A DNA stretch of 64,000 bases from Maricaulis salignorans (GCA_945891505.1 CAMDDL010000007.1:51606-115605), one strand, 5' to 3'. Shown: positions 25,245 to 35,250, counted from the stretch's first letter. Notes: a model not told the origin generated them from the sequence alone. A program made the numbers and translations.

Positions 25245-27653
25245 CCTTTGGCCGGTCTTGGCCGGAAGGGGAAGGTCTGCTTTGGGGAGCGTGGGCGGCG
25301 AACTGCCATCTTGAAGTTCTAATCCGCAAAGGTGGCATTTGACCTAAAGGAGCCCTCGGTAATGTCGGCTTGGGAGTAGCCGCTAGTGGCCCTACGGTCA
25401 AAAAAATGCGGCAATGACCGGACCGCGGCGTCTCGGGGACTTCGTGCGGTCTAGGGGTTGACGTCGCTCTGCGTTCAAACGATCTTTGGTTTGCGAGGCT
25501 GGGCAGCATGACAATTGACGAACCGAAGGCGCGCAGCAGGCGCAAGAAACCGGTGGCACCGACCACGCCCGATCCCGTCGAGATCGCCATGGAGGCGGAA
25601 GCCTCGGGCAAAGCCCCGACCGGTGAGGCCTCGGCCCTGCTTCGGCGGCATTCGGCCCTGATCGATGAACAGATCGGTCTGGCCCGCAACGAGCGGTTTC
25701 GCAACCGCATCCGCTCCATCCGCGACATCGCCATCGCCGCCATGGTCGTCGCCCTCGTGGTGGCGGTCGGGGCCGTGGTGTGGAGCGCCAGTCGGGCGAG
25801 CGGGCTGGTGATCCAGCCGTTTTCGGTGCCGCCGGAGCTGGTCGAGGACGGACTGGACGGTCGTGCCGTCGCGGCCCTGTTCCAGGACGAACTGGTCCGG
25901 CTGGACGCAGCGACCAACTCCATCCGACCGGCGGCCAGCTTCCGTAACGACTGGTCAGAGGCCATTACTGTCGAGGTGGAGGCAGGGGGCCTGTCCCTGA
26001 CCGACACCTATCGCGCCCTGGTCCGCTGGCTGGGCCACGAGACCTATGTCGAAGGTGGCCTCAGCCGGACGACGACCGGTCTGGAACTGGTGGTCCGCAC
26101 CAGCGACGGTACGGCCGTCACCGTGCAGGGTCCTGCCGATCGTCCGGGCGAACTGATGAAAACGGCGGCCGAGCGAGTCTATGAGCAGACCCAGCCCTAT
26201 CGCTATGCGGTCTACCTTCAGAACAGAGGGCAATCCCTGCCCATCGGTCCGGAGAGGCAGGCCTTGCTGGACCGCAGCCTGACGATACTGACGGCCCTGT
26301 CGTCCAGTCCTTCCGAGATCGAACGGCTCTGGAGCAGCAACGGGTTGACAGCGCGTCCGGATATCTCGGCACGAGACTCGGTTCCTCTTCTGCAGACCGG
26401 CCTGGAGAGTGACCCGGAACACCCTGTGTTGCTGTTCAACCTCCTGAGAAGCCAAGGCGAATTGGGCCTGGAGGAGGAGGCTTTTCTCGGCGCACAGCGC
26501 ACTGCAGTGTCAATGTCCGATCCGCGCAACCGGGCCAAGGTGAGCGCGGACCTCCAAGCATCCTTTATTCTGCGGAACAAGGCCGTGCTGGCGGATCTTC
26601 GGGGAGATTGGCTGCAGGCCCTGGAACTTCGAACCCGTGCCGCGTCAGAGACATCATCTCAGCCGTTGTGGCTCAACATCGCCCGGGATCGCGTGGACAC
26701 CCTGACTGCGCTGCATCAACCGTCGGCGGCCCTTGCCCTGAACGACCGCCTGCTTCTCGACGTCCTCTCAAACACCCGGCGGACAGCCAATCGCCCGCTC
26801 TACCTGCCGCAGGCCGAGGCGGCGGCGAGCCTGGACCAGCGGCCCCAGGCCCTGGCGGCCCTGGAGGCCTTCGAGGCGGATGTGGCCCCGACCCTGCCCC
26901 CGCGCACCAGTGCGGCCCGGGCGACCTTTATCTGGCCCCGCCTCGCCTATGCCCGCGCCCGAACCGGCGATCTGGCCGGGGCTCAGGCCCTGATCGCCGC
27001 CACGCCGCTGGACTGTTACCTGTGCGTGCGCGAGCGGGCGCGGATCGCGGAGCTGTCGGGGGACCGGGCGGCCGCCGACCGATGGTCGGCCGAGGCGCGG
27101 CGTCAGGGGCCGTCGCTGCCGTTCGCCTTTGCCGAACGCGGGCAGATGCTGATGGCGCGCGGCGACACCGCCGGGGCCATCGCTTTCTACGAACAGGCCG
27201 TCGAGCGCGGCCCCCGCTGGGCCGATCCGCAGAAGTATTGGGGTGACGCCCTGATGGCCCGGGGCGACGAGGCCGGGGCGATCCGCAAATACCGCGCCGC
27301 CGCCGACCGGGCCCCGCGCTGGGGCGCGCTACACCTCGCCTGGGGCCGGGCGCTGGAGGCGCAAGGTCGCCGCGAGCAGGCCCGCGAGAAATACGCCGAG
27401 GCCGCCCGCATGGACCTTTCCGCCGCAGACCACGCCGAGGTCAAGCGGCGGCTGGCGGTGCCCTAGAAATGCGCGTTGCATCGTAAGAATACTTACAAAC
27501 ATAGAATGCACAGGGGTCAAGTACAATGGTAAGGCCATTAAAGGCGACCAAAGAAGACATTGACTTGCCCTCACGCGTTGGCCACCTCAATGTCTGCTTT
27601 GGAGGTCTCAGGACTTATCGTTTGATGGCAACCTCTGGCGCAAAGCAGACCAA
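25245..27653 (+). repeat. TPR-gene module, copy A (inverted relative to copy B)
   Basis: This block matches the block at 32860-35250 in reverse orientation. The match covers about 260 bases upstream of the gene, the whole TPR gene and about 185 bases after it. The downstream noncoding flank differs by only a few bases from its partner and then stops matching abruptly after GCAAAGCAGACCAAA. The middle of the gene is the least conserved part. Base composition is clearly richer in G and C than the genes on either side. There is no transposase and I see no target-site duplication. Confidence 0.85.
25508..27466 (+). CDS. membrane-anchored TPR protein, copy A
   Basis: A 652-residue protein. An N-terminal cytoplasmic basic stretch (KARSRRKK) is followed by one membrane helix at about 76-97 (IAAMVVALVVAVGAVVW). 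The central region contains EQTQPYRYAVYL, and the C-terminus has tetratricopeptide repeats (RGDTAGAIAFYEQAVERGP and RGDEAGAIRKYRAAADRAP are clear copies). TPRs mediate protein-protein contacts. No enzymatic domain is visible. The first ~230 and last ~200 residues are very similar to copy B, while the middle is much less so. Function unknown; possibly part of an envelope or regulatory complex. Confidence 0.75.
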   Translation: MTIDEPKARSRRKKPVAPTTPDPVEIAMEAEASGKAPTGEASALLRRHSALIDEQIGLARNERFRNRIRSIRDIAIAAMVVALVVAVGAVVWSASRASGLVIQPFSVPPELVEDGLDGRAVAALFQDELVRLDAATNSIRPAASFRNDWSEAITVEVEAGGLSLTDTYRALVRWLGHETYVEGGLSRTTTGLELVVRTSDGTAVTVQGPADRPGELMKTAAERVYEQTQPYRYAVYLQNRGQSLPIGPERQALLDRSLTILTALSSSPSEIERLWSSNGLTARPDISARDSVPLLQTGLESDPEHPVLLFNLLRSQGELGLEEEAFLGAQRTAVSMSDPRNRAKVSADLQASFILRNKAVLADLRGDWLQALELRTRAASETSSQPLWLNIARDRVDTLTALHQPSAALALNDRLLLDVLSNTRRTANRPLYLPQAEAAASLDQRPQALAALEAFEADVAPTLPPRTSAARATFIWPRLAYARARTGDLAGAQALIAATPLDCYLCVRERARIAELSGDRAAADRWSAEARRQGPSLPFAFAERGQMLMARGDTAGAIAFYEQAVERGPRWADPQKYWGDALMARGDEAGAIRKYRAAADRAPRWGALHLAWGRALEAQGRREQAREKYAEAARMDLSAADHAEVKRRLAVP

Positions 27654-27729
27654 AAAATCACAGACCTGCGCTATTGCTCCTGCCAAGCCCTATAGTTGGC
27701 TTTCAATGTCCCTTCGTGCAACGCCCCCC

Positions 27730-29727
27730 TTACGGCGTGACGATCGGGAAGGGGGGTTTCGCTTCCGCGGTGTCGAGGGTCGACATGAAGGTGCGCAAAG
27801 AATCCGTTTTGCCATCGATTTTCATCACCCCGCGCAGCACAAGGCTCGCAGGGCTGGTGCCCGAGAATAACATGCCGAGGAAAGCGGGTCTTGGCATGGT
27901 CACAGTGGCATCGACGGGTTCAGTGCTTGGCCCTTCATTGACCATCACCGAATTGCGCAGCACCAAGCGATAGCGCTCCTTGCGGTCTGGGAAGACAAAG
28001 GCAACGGCGATATTTTTGCCTTTGGCCTTTTCTGGGTCGACCCGAATGGCCAATAGGTCGAATAATTGCGGTGAGGAAATCGCGCTGATCATATCGGGCG
28101 CAATTGTGCCGGCATTTGGTATGCTGGGCGTCTTGCGCGCTTCTTGGGCACCGGTGAGATACATGTTGCGCCACAACATGCTCTCGGCCTGATAGCCCAT
28201 TTGCTCAAACGACTGGGCTAAAACTTCCCGTGCGGGTTTGTTGGTGTTGTCTGCAAACACGATGCGGCTCGCAAGCTCCGCCGACCAGCGATAATCACCT
28301 GCGTCATAGGCGGTCTTGGCAAGGCCCAGCGCCTTATCGCCCCCACCCATGGCGTCCACATAACGCTTGGCCACGGCCTCTGGTGGGAGCGGGTTTAGAG
28401 TGGCGGGGTTGGCATCATACCAGCCCAAATAGCGCTGATAGACTGCTTTGGAATTATGGCTCATCGTGCCGTAATAGCCGTTATTATACCATTGCTTGGT
28501 GAGGAGCTCTGGCAAAGCAATGGTTTCGGCGATCTCGGTCGCCGTCATGCCTTGGTTCATCAGTCGCACGGATTGGTCGTGTAAATACTTATAAGCGTCG
28601 CGATGATTGGCGACATAGGTCGCGACCTCTTGCCGCCCCCAACGCGGCCAACCGTGCGAGACAAACATCACCTCGGTGCGCGCGCCAAACAAATTCATGC
28701 TTTCGGTCAGATAATCTGCCCACGCTTTTGAATCACGCACCAAGGCCCCACGAGGGGGGAGGATGTTGTGCATCGTCACATTGGCATTTTCGGCCAAGCA
28801 TAACGCACCAAGGTCTGGGAAGAAGAAGTTCATTTCAGCCGGCGCTTCAGTGCCCGGTGTTATTTGGAACTCAATCTTCATCCCGTCGACGGTCATGGTC
28901 TGACCGGTTTGTTCAATCGTATCGGTCGGCGCGATGAGGCCGAGCGAGCCTCCAACGGGAATCTCCATCCCGATCCCAGCCCCAACTTGTCCGGCTGGGC
29001 CGCGCTCTAGCGTCGTGCCAAATTGGAAGACGGCGCGGCGGCTCATCGCAGGACCGGCAATCAGGTTTTCACTGACGGCATGTTCCATAAAGCCAGAAGG
29101 TGCGATGATTTTCACTTTGCCGGATTGGACTTCGGCTTCACTCACAATCCCTTTAGCACCGCCAAAATGGTCAGCATGGCTATGGGTGTAGATCACGGCA
29201 TGGATTGGTTTGTCGCCAACATGTTTTTTGACGAGGCTCATAGCGGCCTTGGCGGTCTCTGCCACCGTCAGTGGGTCGATGATGATATAGCCAGTGTCGG
29301 TTTCGATGATCGACATGACGGAGATATCAAACCCGCGGACCTGCCAGATCTTGGGCGCGACCTTGAACAGCCCGTGCATGCGCAGAAGCGCCGCGTGCCG
29401 CCACAGGCTGGGGTTGGCGGTCTCAGGGGCTGCACCTTGTGCAAAATCATAGGCAGAAAGATCCAGAACGACTTTGCCTGCGGCATTGCGGATTAAGGGG
29501 TCTTCTAAGGTGGCGACAAAGCCACGCTTGGCCAGTTCATCCTCGCTCGTATTGTCCCAAGGCAAGGTGGCCGAGAAAGCGCGATTGGCGGCAATGGTTT
29601 GAGGGGTGGCAGCACCAGTGACTTGGGCTTGGGCTTGGGCCACAGGCGACCAAGCAAGCAAGCCAACGCTGAAGAGCGCACTTGCCTTAAGCCAAAGCTG
29701 CCGGGACTTGCGGTTTGATGCCAACAT
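27730..29727 (-). CDS. metallo-beta-lactamase-fold alkylsulfatase, SdsA1-like
   Basis: A 665-residue exported enzyme. A signal peptide (SVGLLAWSPVAQAQAQ) is followed by a metallo-beta-lactamase domain with the metal motif HSHADHFGG near residue 180, an alkylsulfatase dimerisation region (PEAVAKRYVDAMGGGDKALG) and a C-terminal SCP2-like domain. SdsA1-type enzymes split alkyl sulfates into sulfate and an alcohol in the periplasm. The ATG at 29727 has GGGAGG about 6 bases upstream. It is separated from the formaldehyde genes by a LysR gene on the same strand. All lie between the two TPR modules. Confidence 0.88.
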   Translation of the reverse strand: MLASNRKSRQLWLKASALFSVGLLAWSPVAQAQAQVTGAATPQTIAANRAFSATLPWDNTSEDELAKRGFVATLEDPLIRNAAGKVVLDLSAYDFAQGAAPETANPSLWRHAALLRMHGLFKVAPKIWQVRGFDISVMSIIETDTGYIIIDPLTVAETAKAAMSLVKKHVGDKPIHAVIYTHSHADHFGGAKGIVSEAEVQSGKVKIIAPSGFMEHAVSENLIAGPAMSRRAVFQFGTTLERGPAGQVGAGIGMEIPVGGSLGLIAPTDTIEQTGQTMTVDGMKIEFQITPGTEAPAEMNFFFPDLGALCLAENANVTMHNILPPRGALVRDSKAWADYLTESMNLFGARTEVMFVSHGWPRWGRQEVATYVANHRDAYKYLHDQSVRLMNQGMTATEIAETIALPELLTKQWYNNGYYGTMSHNSKAVYQRYLGWYDANPATLNPLPPEAVAKRYVDAMGGGDKALGLAKTAYDAGDYRWSAELASRIVFADNTNKPAREVLAQSFEQMGYQAESMLWRNMYLTGAQEARKTPSIPNAGTIAPDMISAISSPQLFDLLAIRVDPEKAKGKNIAVAFVFPDRKERYRLVLRNSVMVNEGPSTEPVDATVTMPRPAFLGMLFSGTSPASLVLRGVMKIDGKTDSLRTFMSTLDTAEAKPPFPIVTP

Positions 29728-29847
29728 GATGAGCCTCCCAAATTTATGCTGCCTACTTGGCGCGCTGTTTCAGCGTGCAGCTTGCCTTTGCTCGGGCGGC
29801 AACGTCAATCCGGAAACTCGGTCCGGGCTGAATTGACTGAAGGCAGG

Positions 29848-30735
29848 CTAAGGCCGCGCAATGGCTGCGGCTAGTTCGCGCTTGAGCAGGCTTACCGCGC
29901 CCCGCACTTTAGGCAGAAGATGGCGACGTTGGGGGTAGACCGCCCAGATCGGTTCTTCTGACGGCCTAAAGTCGGGAACGACTTCGACCAATTCCTTGGA
30001 TCGCAAGGCTGGCAGCATATAGAATTCGGGCAATTGGCATACGCCCATGCCAGCAATCGCAGCCTCTAAAACCCCATTGCCATTGTTACAGCGCCAGCGC
30101 CCGCTTGGTTTAAATTCCACGGACTGTCCTTGAGCATCTTTAAAATGCCAATTGCTGGCTGAACCCAACAGGCACGCGTGATGCTTCAAGTGCTCGACAT
30201 GCTCAATTGGAGCGGCGTTGGCGAGGTAAGACGGTGCAGCGCACGTCAGCAAGGCGCGGGAGCCGACGCGGGTTCGGATGAGGCTAGAGTCGGGCATTTG
30301 TCCGGTTCTGATAGCTAAGTCATAGCCTTCGCCGACCAGATCAACCAAGCGGTTCGTCAAGTCGAGCTCAACACTTAGATCTGGGTTCTCCATCGCAAAT
30401 CGTCGCAGCAAAGGCGCGACATAACGTTCGCCCATGGTGGTAGAACATGTCACCCGTAATTCCCCGCGGGGTTCACCTTGGGCGGTGACAGAGGCGAGAA
30501 TATCGTCTCTCTCCGCCAACAATCTGCGACATTGTTCGAGGATAGCGCGGCCTGTATCAGTAAGCTTCACCGTGCGGGTGGTGCGATCAAATAATTGGGC
30601 CTGAAGGCGTGCTTCGAGATGAACAATCACCCTGCTGATGCGCGTGGTCGACGTGCCTAATAGTTTGGCTCCGCCGTTAAAAGAGCCCGCTGTCGCAATC
30701 GCGACAAACTCATCAAGTCCTTGCCACTGGTCCAT
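29848..30735 (-). CDS. LysR family transcriptional regulator
   Basis: A 295-residue LysR regulator. The N-terminal winged HTH is [20 protein letters not shown] then [15 protein letters not shown], and the co-inducer domain runs from about residue 88. It is divergent from adhC with about 120 bases between start codons, the usual arrangement when a LysR protein controls its neighbour. The sequence resembles the subgroup that regulates oxidoreductases. The controlled set is probably adhC-fghA; control of the alkylsulfatase gene downstream is also possible. Confidence 0.9.
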   Translation of the reverse strand: MDQWQGLDEFVAIATAGSFNGGAKLLGTSTTRISRVIVHLEARLQAQLFDRTTRTVKLTDTGRAILEQCRRLLAERDDILASVTAQGEPRGELRVTCSTTMGERYVAPLLRRFAMENPDLSVELDLTNRLVDLVGEGYDLAIRTGQMPDSSLIRTRVGSRALLTCAAPSYLANAAPIEHVEHLKHHACLLGSASNWHFKDAQGQSVEFKPSGRWRCNNGNGVLEAAIAGMGVCQLPEFYMLPALRSKELVEVVPDFRPSEEPIWAVYPQRRHLLPKVRGAVSLLKRELAAAIARP

Positions 30736-30855
30736 GATTATCCCGAATGCGGTAAGATGAATTGCGATTATGGCTATTTATCTCGGAATTGTAAAATTGC
30801 TAAACTCGGGTTCAAAATCCTGCACCCTTTCCTACACTTAGTGAGTTTAGCCCGT

Positions 30856-31965
30856 ATGAAGACCCGCGCCGCCGTCGCTTTTGAAGCATGTAAACCCTTG
30901 GAGATTGTAGACTTGGATCTTGAGGGGCCTAAGGCAGGCGAAGTGCTGGTTGAAATTATGGCCACCGGCATCTGCCATACCGATGACTATACTTTAGGCG
31001 GTCGCGACCCAGAAGGTAAGTTTCCAAGCGTTCTTGGCCATGAAGGGGCAGGGATCGTGCGGGAAGTTGGGGCAGGGGTGACCAGCGTTGCGCCGGGCGA
31101 TCATGTGATCCCGCTCTATACTCCTGAATGTCGGCATTGCAAAAGCTGTTTGTCTGGCAAGACCAATTTGTGCACTGCCATTCGTGCCACGCAAGGCCAA
31201 GGCCTGATGCCCGATGGTACCAGCCGCTTTAGTTATAAGGGCCGGACCATTTATCATTACATGGGCTGTTCGACTTTCTCGAACTTTACTGTTCTGCCCG
31301 AAATCGCATTGGCGAAAATTCGGACCGACGCCCCGTTTGAGCAGACCTGCTACATTGGTTGCGGGGTCACAACGGGCGTTGGCGCAGTGGTCCATACGGC
31401 CAAGGTCACACCAGGTTCCACCGTTATTGTATTTGGTTTAGGCGGCATTGGCCTCAATGTGGTGCAGGCTGCGCGTATGGTGGGGGCAGACAAGATTGTT
31501 GGTGTTGACGTCAACCCTGACCGGGAGGCATGGGGTCGGCGCTTTGGCATGACCCAATTCGTCAATCCCAGCTTGATCAAAGGCGATATGGTTCAACATT
31601 TGGTCGCGCTAACTGATGGTGGAGCTGACTATACGTTTGACTGCACCGGCAATACCGACGTGATGCGGCAGGCCTTGGAAGCATGTCATCGCGGCTGGGG
31701 TGTCTCGACCGTGATTGGGGTGGCCGAAGCTGGCAAGGAAATCTCGACGCGGCCATTTCAATTGGTGACGGGCCGGGTCTGGAAAGGCTCTGCCTTTGGC
31801 GGCGCACGTGGCCGCACCGATGTACCCAAAATCGTCGACTGGTACATGAATGGGAAGATCGAAATTGATCCCATGATTACCCATGTTTTGAGTTTGGATG
31901 AGATCAATAAGGGCTTTGACTTGATACATTCGGGTGAAAGCATCCGCAGCGTTGTGGTGTTTTAA
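30856..31965 (+). CDS. adhC: S-(hydroxymethyl)glutathione dehydrogenase / class III alcohol dehydrogenase
   Basis: A 369-residue zinc alcohol dehydrogenase of class III. Catalytic zinc ligands are Cys40 (ATGICHTD), His62 (GHEGAG) and a later Cys in [10 protein letters not shown]. The structural zinc ligands are Cys92, Cys95, Cys98 and Cys106 ([10 protein letters not shown]). The NAD site is [13 protein letters not shown]. It oxidises the spontaneous adduct of formaldehyde and glutathione. The start [11 protein letters not shown] is the family start; the longer open frame from 30721 is 5' read-through. fghA follows 27 bases later, completing the pathway. Confidence 0.95.
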   Translation: MKTRAAVAFEACKPLEIVDLDLEGPKAGEVLVEIMATGICHTDDYTLGGRDPEGKFPSVLGHEGAGIVREVGAGVTSVAPGDHVIPLYTPECRHCKSCLSGKTNLCTAIRATQGQGLMPDGTSRFSYKGRTIYHYMGCSTFSNFTVLPEIALAKIRTDAPFEQTCYIGCGVTTGVGAVVHTAKVTPGSTVIVFGLGGIGLNVVQAARMVGADKIVGVDVNPDREAWGRRFGMTQFVNPSLIKGDMVQHLVALTDGGADYTFDCTGNTDVMRQALEACHRGWGVSTVIGVAEAGKEISTRPFQLVTGRVWKGSAFGGARGRTDVPKIVDWYMNGKIEIDPMITHVLSLDEINKGFDLIHSGESIRSVVVF

Positions 31966-31992
31966 GGCAAACCTTAGACGAGGGGTGCGCGT

Positions 31993-32838
31993 GTGAGTTT
32001 GACCATCATCTCTTCAGTTAAGGCCCATGGCGGCGAGCAGCGGGTCTATAGCCATCCATCCTCAGCCACGCGCTCTGAGATGGTGTTCTCAGCCTTTATC
32101 CCAGATCATGAGCCCGGCCAGAAATTGCCCGTCGTTTGGTATCTGTCAGGCCTGACCTGCACCCATGCCAATGTGACTGAGAAGGGGGAGTATCGGGCCG
32201 CGTGTGCTGAACTGGGCTTGATCTTTATCGCACCCGATACGTCGCCGCGCGGGGAGGGGGTGCCTGACGATCCAGAAGGTACCTATGACTTTGGGCTGGG
32301 TGCGGGCTTTTATGTCGATGCAACGCAAAAGCCATTTGCCAAGCACTATCAGATGCGCAGCTATCTTGAAGCGGAATTGCCCGAGCTGATCGCAGAGCAT
32401 TTGCCCGTTGATCTGGATCGCCAAGCCATCATGGGCCATTCTATGGGTGGCCATGGTGCCTTAACGGTTGCGCTGCGCAACGCGGGTCGCTTCCGCTCTG
32501 TCTCGGCATTTGCCCCGATTGTGGCACCGATGGCGTGCCCGTGGGGGCAGAAGGCGCTAACGGGTTATTTGGGCGAGAGCCAAGGCGCATGGCTGGCCTA
32601 TGATGCCTGTGAGTTGATCGAAGAGGGCGCTCGGCTGCCCGACCTTCTGGTTGACCAAGGCACCGCCGATCCATTTCTAGAGACACAACTAAAAACGCAT
32701 TTGCTGGTGCATGTCTGCAAGGCTGCCAATCAAAAGGCCACCATCCGAATGCAAGAAGGCTATGACCATAGCTACTATTTCATCTCAACCTTTATGGACG
32801 AGCATCTGCGCTGGCACTACGCGCGGCTGGTTGGGTAG
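31993..32838 (+). CDS. fghA: S-formylglutathione hydrolase
   Basis: A 281-residue esterase-D family enzyme. Visible are WYLSGLTCTHAN, the nucleophile GHSMGG (Ser150), the Asp in DQGTADPFL and the His in GYDHSYYF. It hydrolyses S-formylglutathione to formate and glutathione, the step after AdhC. The start is GTG at 31993. The stop is only about 22 bases from the start of TPR module copy B, so the module boundary abuts this gene. Confidence 0.95.
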   Translation: MSLTIISSVKAHGGEQRVYSHPSSATRSEMVFSAFIPDHEPGQKLPVVWYLSGLTCTHANVTEKGEYRAACAELGLIFIAPDTSPRGEGVPDDPEGTYDFGLGAGFYVDATQKPFAKHYQMRSYLEAELPELIAEHLPVDLDRQAIMGHSMGGHGALTVALRNAGRFRSVSAFAPIVAPMACPWGQKALTGYLGESQGAWLAYDACELIEEGARLPDLLVDQGTADPFLETQLKTHLLVHVCKAANQKATIRMQEGYDHSYYFISTFMDEHLRWHYARLVG

Positions 32839-32859
32839 TTGATAGCCGGGCTTTGGTCT

Positions 32860-35250
32860 GCTTTGCGCCAAAGGTTGCCATCAAACGATAAGTTCTGAGA
32901 CCTCCAAAGCAGACATTGAGGTGGCCAACGCGTGAGGGCAAGTCAATGTCTTCTTTGGTCGCCTTTAATGGCCTTACCATTGTACTTGACCCCTGTGCAT
33001 TCTATGTTTGTAGGTATTCTTACGATGCAACGCGCATTTCTAGGGCACCGCAAGTCGCCGAACCACCTCTGCCCGGTCGGCGGCGGACAGGTCCAGCCGG
33101 GCGGCCTCCGAATACTTCACGCGGGCCTGATCACGTTTGCCTTGGGCCTCCAGCGCCCGACCCCAGGCCAGGTGCAGCGCGCCCCATCGCGGGGCCCGGT
33201 CGGCAGCGGCGCGGTATTTGCGGATCGCACCGCCTTCGTCGCTCTGAGCCATCAGGGCATCGCCCCAGTATTTCTGCGGATCGGCCCAGCGGGGGCCGCG
33301 CTCGATGGCCTGTTCGTAGAAATCGATGGCCCCGGCCACATCGCCGCGCGCCATCAGCATCTGGCCGCGTTCGGCGAAGGCGAACGGCAGCGACGGCCCC
33401 TGCCGCCGCGCCTCGGCCGACCAGCGGTCCGCCGCCGCCCGATCCCCGGCCAGTTCCGCAATCCGCGCCCGCTCCCGCACACACAGATAACAATCCAGCG
33501 GTGTGGTGGCGATCAGGGCTTGGGCTCCGGCCAGATCGCCGTTCCGGGCTTGGGCATAGGCGAGCTGCGGCCAGAGGAAGGTCATGCGGTCCGTCCTAGC
33601 GCGCAGGTCCAAGGTTGGGGCCACTTCCGCCTCGAAGGCCTCCAGCGCTGCCAGCGCCTGCGGCCACTGGTCCAGGCTCGCTGCCGCCTCGGCCTGGAGA
33701 GCGAGCAGGCGTCCCGTCGGCCCCGGACGGCCCGCGGACCTGAGCTCTTCGTCTTGGATCCGGCGCGAGAGCGCCGAAGGCTGATGGAGGGCGATTAGGG
33801 AAGCCATACGCAAATCCGGAAGATACGCGGTGCCCGGTTGACCGCTGTTCAAGGCGCGGGTGTAGAGTTCCTCTGCCTGCAGCCAATCCCCTTCAAGCAC
33901 CGCTGCCATCGCCGTGTAGACCAGAGGCAGGCGTTGCTGCCGGTCTTCCGAAACCTTGGGCCGGTTGCGCGGGACGGACCAGGAAACCGCCACACTATGA
34001 CTAAAGCCGAGAGCGGCCTCGGCATGACCGAGAGCTAGGGAGAAGTCGGCCAGGTTGCCTCGAATGAGGGGATGATCTGGATCGATCTCGAGGGCGGCCT
34101 CCAGAATGGGGATCGAATCCCGCGTTGTCGTGTCTCGAGCCACTGAAAGACCATTGTAGGCCCAGAGCCGTTCGGTCTGTGACCGACTATCCAGAAGCGT
34201 AGTCAGGATTGCCCGGCTGCGATCATAAAGAGCCCGCTGCTCAGGGCTCTCGGGCAGGTCCTGGCCTATGGACCTGAGATACTGTGAGTAGCGATAGGGC
34301 TGGGTTTGTTCATAGAACTGTTCAGCCGCCTGCTTCATCAGGTCTTCCGGCCGATCAGGCCCCTCCCGCAACGTGACCGCCGTGCCGTCGCTGGTGCGGA
34401 CGACCAGTTCTAGTCCGTCCGTGGTCCGGCTCAGGCCACCGCTGATAAAAGACTCCTTGCCCAGCCACCGGGTCAAGGCGGTATAGGCGTTGGTCAGAGA
34501 CAGGCCGCCCGCCTCGACCTGTACGGTGATCGCCCCGCTCCAGTCATTACGAAAACTGGCCGCCGGGCGGGGTGAAACGGTCGCCGCATCCAACCGGATC
34601 AGTTCATCCTGGAACAGGGCTGCAACGGCGCGGCTATCCAGCCCGCCCTCGACCAGTTCCGGCGGCACGGTGAAGGGCTGGATCACCAGTCCGCTTGCCC
34701 GACTGGCGTTCCAGACCACCGCTCCAGCCGCCACCACGAGGCTGATGACCATCGCGGAGATGGCGATGTCGCGAATGGATCGGATGCGGTTGCGGAAAAT
34801 CTCGTTGCTGGCCAGCACAAGCTGCTTGTCGATCAAGGCCGAGTGCCGCAGCAGCAGGGCCGAAGCCTCACCGGTCGGGGCTTTGCCCGAGGCCTCGGCC
34901 TCCATGGCGATCTCGACGGGATCAGGCGTGGTCGGTGCCACCGGTTTCTTGCGCCTGCTGCGCGCCTTCGGTTCGTCGATTGTCATGTTGCCCAGCCTTG
35001 CAAGAAAAGATCGTTTGAACGCAGAGCAACGTCAACCCCTAAACCGCACGAACTCCCCGAGACGCCGCGGTCCGGTCATTGCCGCATTTTTTTGACTGTA
35101 GGGCCACTAGCGGCTACTCCCAAGCCGACATTTCCGAGGTCTCCTACAGGTCAAATGCCACCTTTACGGATAAGAACTTCAAGATGGCAGTTCTCCGACC
35201 ATGCCAACCCCAAACCAGACCATCTCCTTTCGGCCAAACCCGGCCAAAAC
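32860..35250 (-). repeat. TPR-gene module, copy B (inverted relative to copy A)
   Basis: Reverse-orientation partner of 25245-27653. Both flanks match: a nearly identical 185-base downstream flank (32860-33039) and a well-conserved upstream flank (34987 to about 35250, e.g. CAATGACCGGACCGCGGCG on the coding strand). The match ends within a few bases of the fghA gene on one side and in an AT-rich gene-free stretch on the other. Confidence 0.85.
33040..34986 (-). CDS. membrane-anchored TPR protein, copy B
   Basis: A 648-residue paralogue of the protein at 25508 with the same plan: basic N-terminus, one membrane helix near residues 76-97, a YEQTQPYRYSQYL segment, and C-terminal TPRs (RGDVAGAIDFYEQAIERGP). 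The first ~230 and last ~200 residues are nearly the same as copy A, while about 235-460 are strongly diverged and slightly shorter. Composition is GC-rich against its surroundings. No partner gene is co-transcribed. Function unknown. Confidence 0.75.
   Translation of the reverse strand: MTIDEPKARSRRKKPVAPTTPDPVEIAMEAEASGKAPTGEASALLLRHSALIDKQLVLASNEIFRNRIRSIRDIAISAMVISLVVAAGAVVWNASRASGLVIQPFTVPPELVEGGLDSRAVAALFQDELIRLDAATVSPRPAASFRNDWSGAITVQVEAGGLSLTNAYTALTRWLGKESFISGGLSRTTDGLELVVRTSDGTAVTLREGPDRPEDLMKQAAEQFYEQTQPYRYSQYLRSIGQDLPESPEQRALYDRSRAILTTLLDSRSQTERLWAYNGLSVARDTTTRDSIPILEAALEIDPDHPLIRGNLADFSLALGHAEAALGFSHSVAVSWSVPRNRPKVSEDRQQRLPLVYTAMAAVLEGDWLQAEELYTRALNSGQPGTAYLPDLRMASLIALHQPSALSRRIQDEELRSAGRPGPTGRLLALQAEAAASLDQWPQALAALEAFEAEVAPTLDLRARTDRMTFLWPQLAYAQARNGDLAGAQALIATTPLDCYLCVRERARIAELAGDRAAADRWSAEARRQGPSLPFAFAERGQMLMARGDVAGAIDFYEQAIERGPRWADPQKYWGDALMAQSDEGGAIRKYRAAADRAPRWGALHLAWGRALEAQGKRDQARVKYSEAARLDLSAADRAEVVRRLAVP

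Noticed and set aside
25030..26007. Minus-strand 325-codon frame
   Set aside because: Antisense to the GC-rich TPR gene and its flank; long antisense frames are expected there and the sequence is low-complexity Ser/Arg/Ala.
27526..27870. Small open frame starting MVRPLKATKED (also at 32792-32980)
   Set aside because: Shared only over the repeated flank and then runs into unrelated sequence on each side, including antisense of a real gene; not called as a gene but noted as a finding.
32932..33798. Plus-strand 288-codon frame
   Set aside because: Antisense to TPR copy B; counterpart antisense frames exist over copy A but look like composition shadows.
25245..35250. Composite transposon
   Set aside because: The inverted modules contain no transposase, and no terminal repeats or target duplications are visible, so only the inverted-repeat description is supported.
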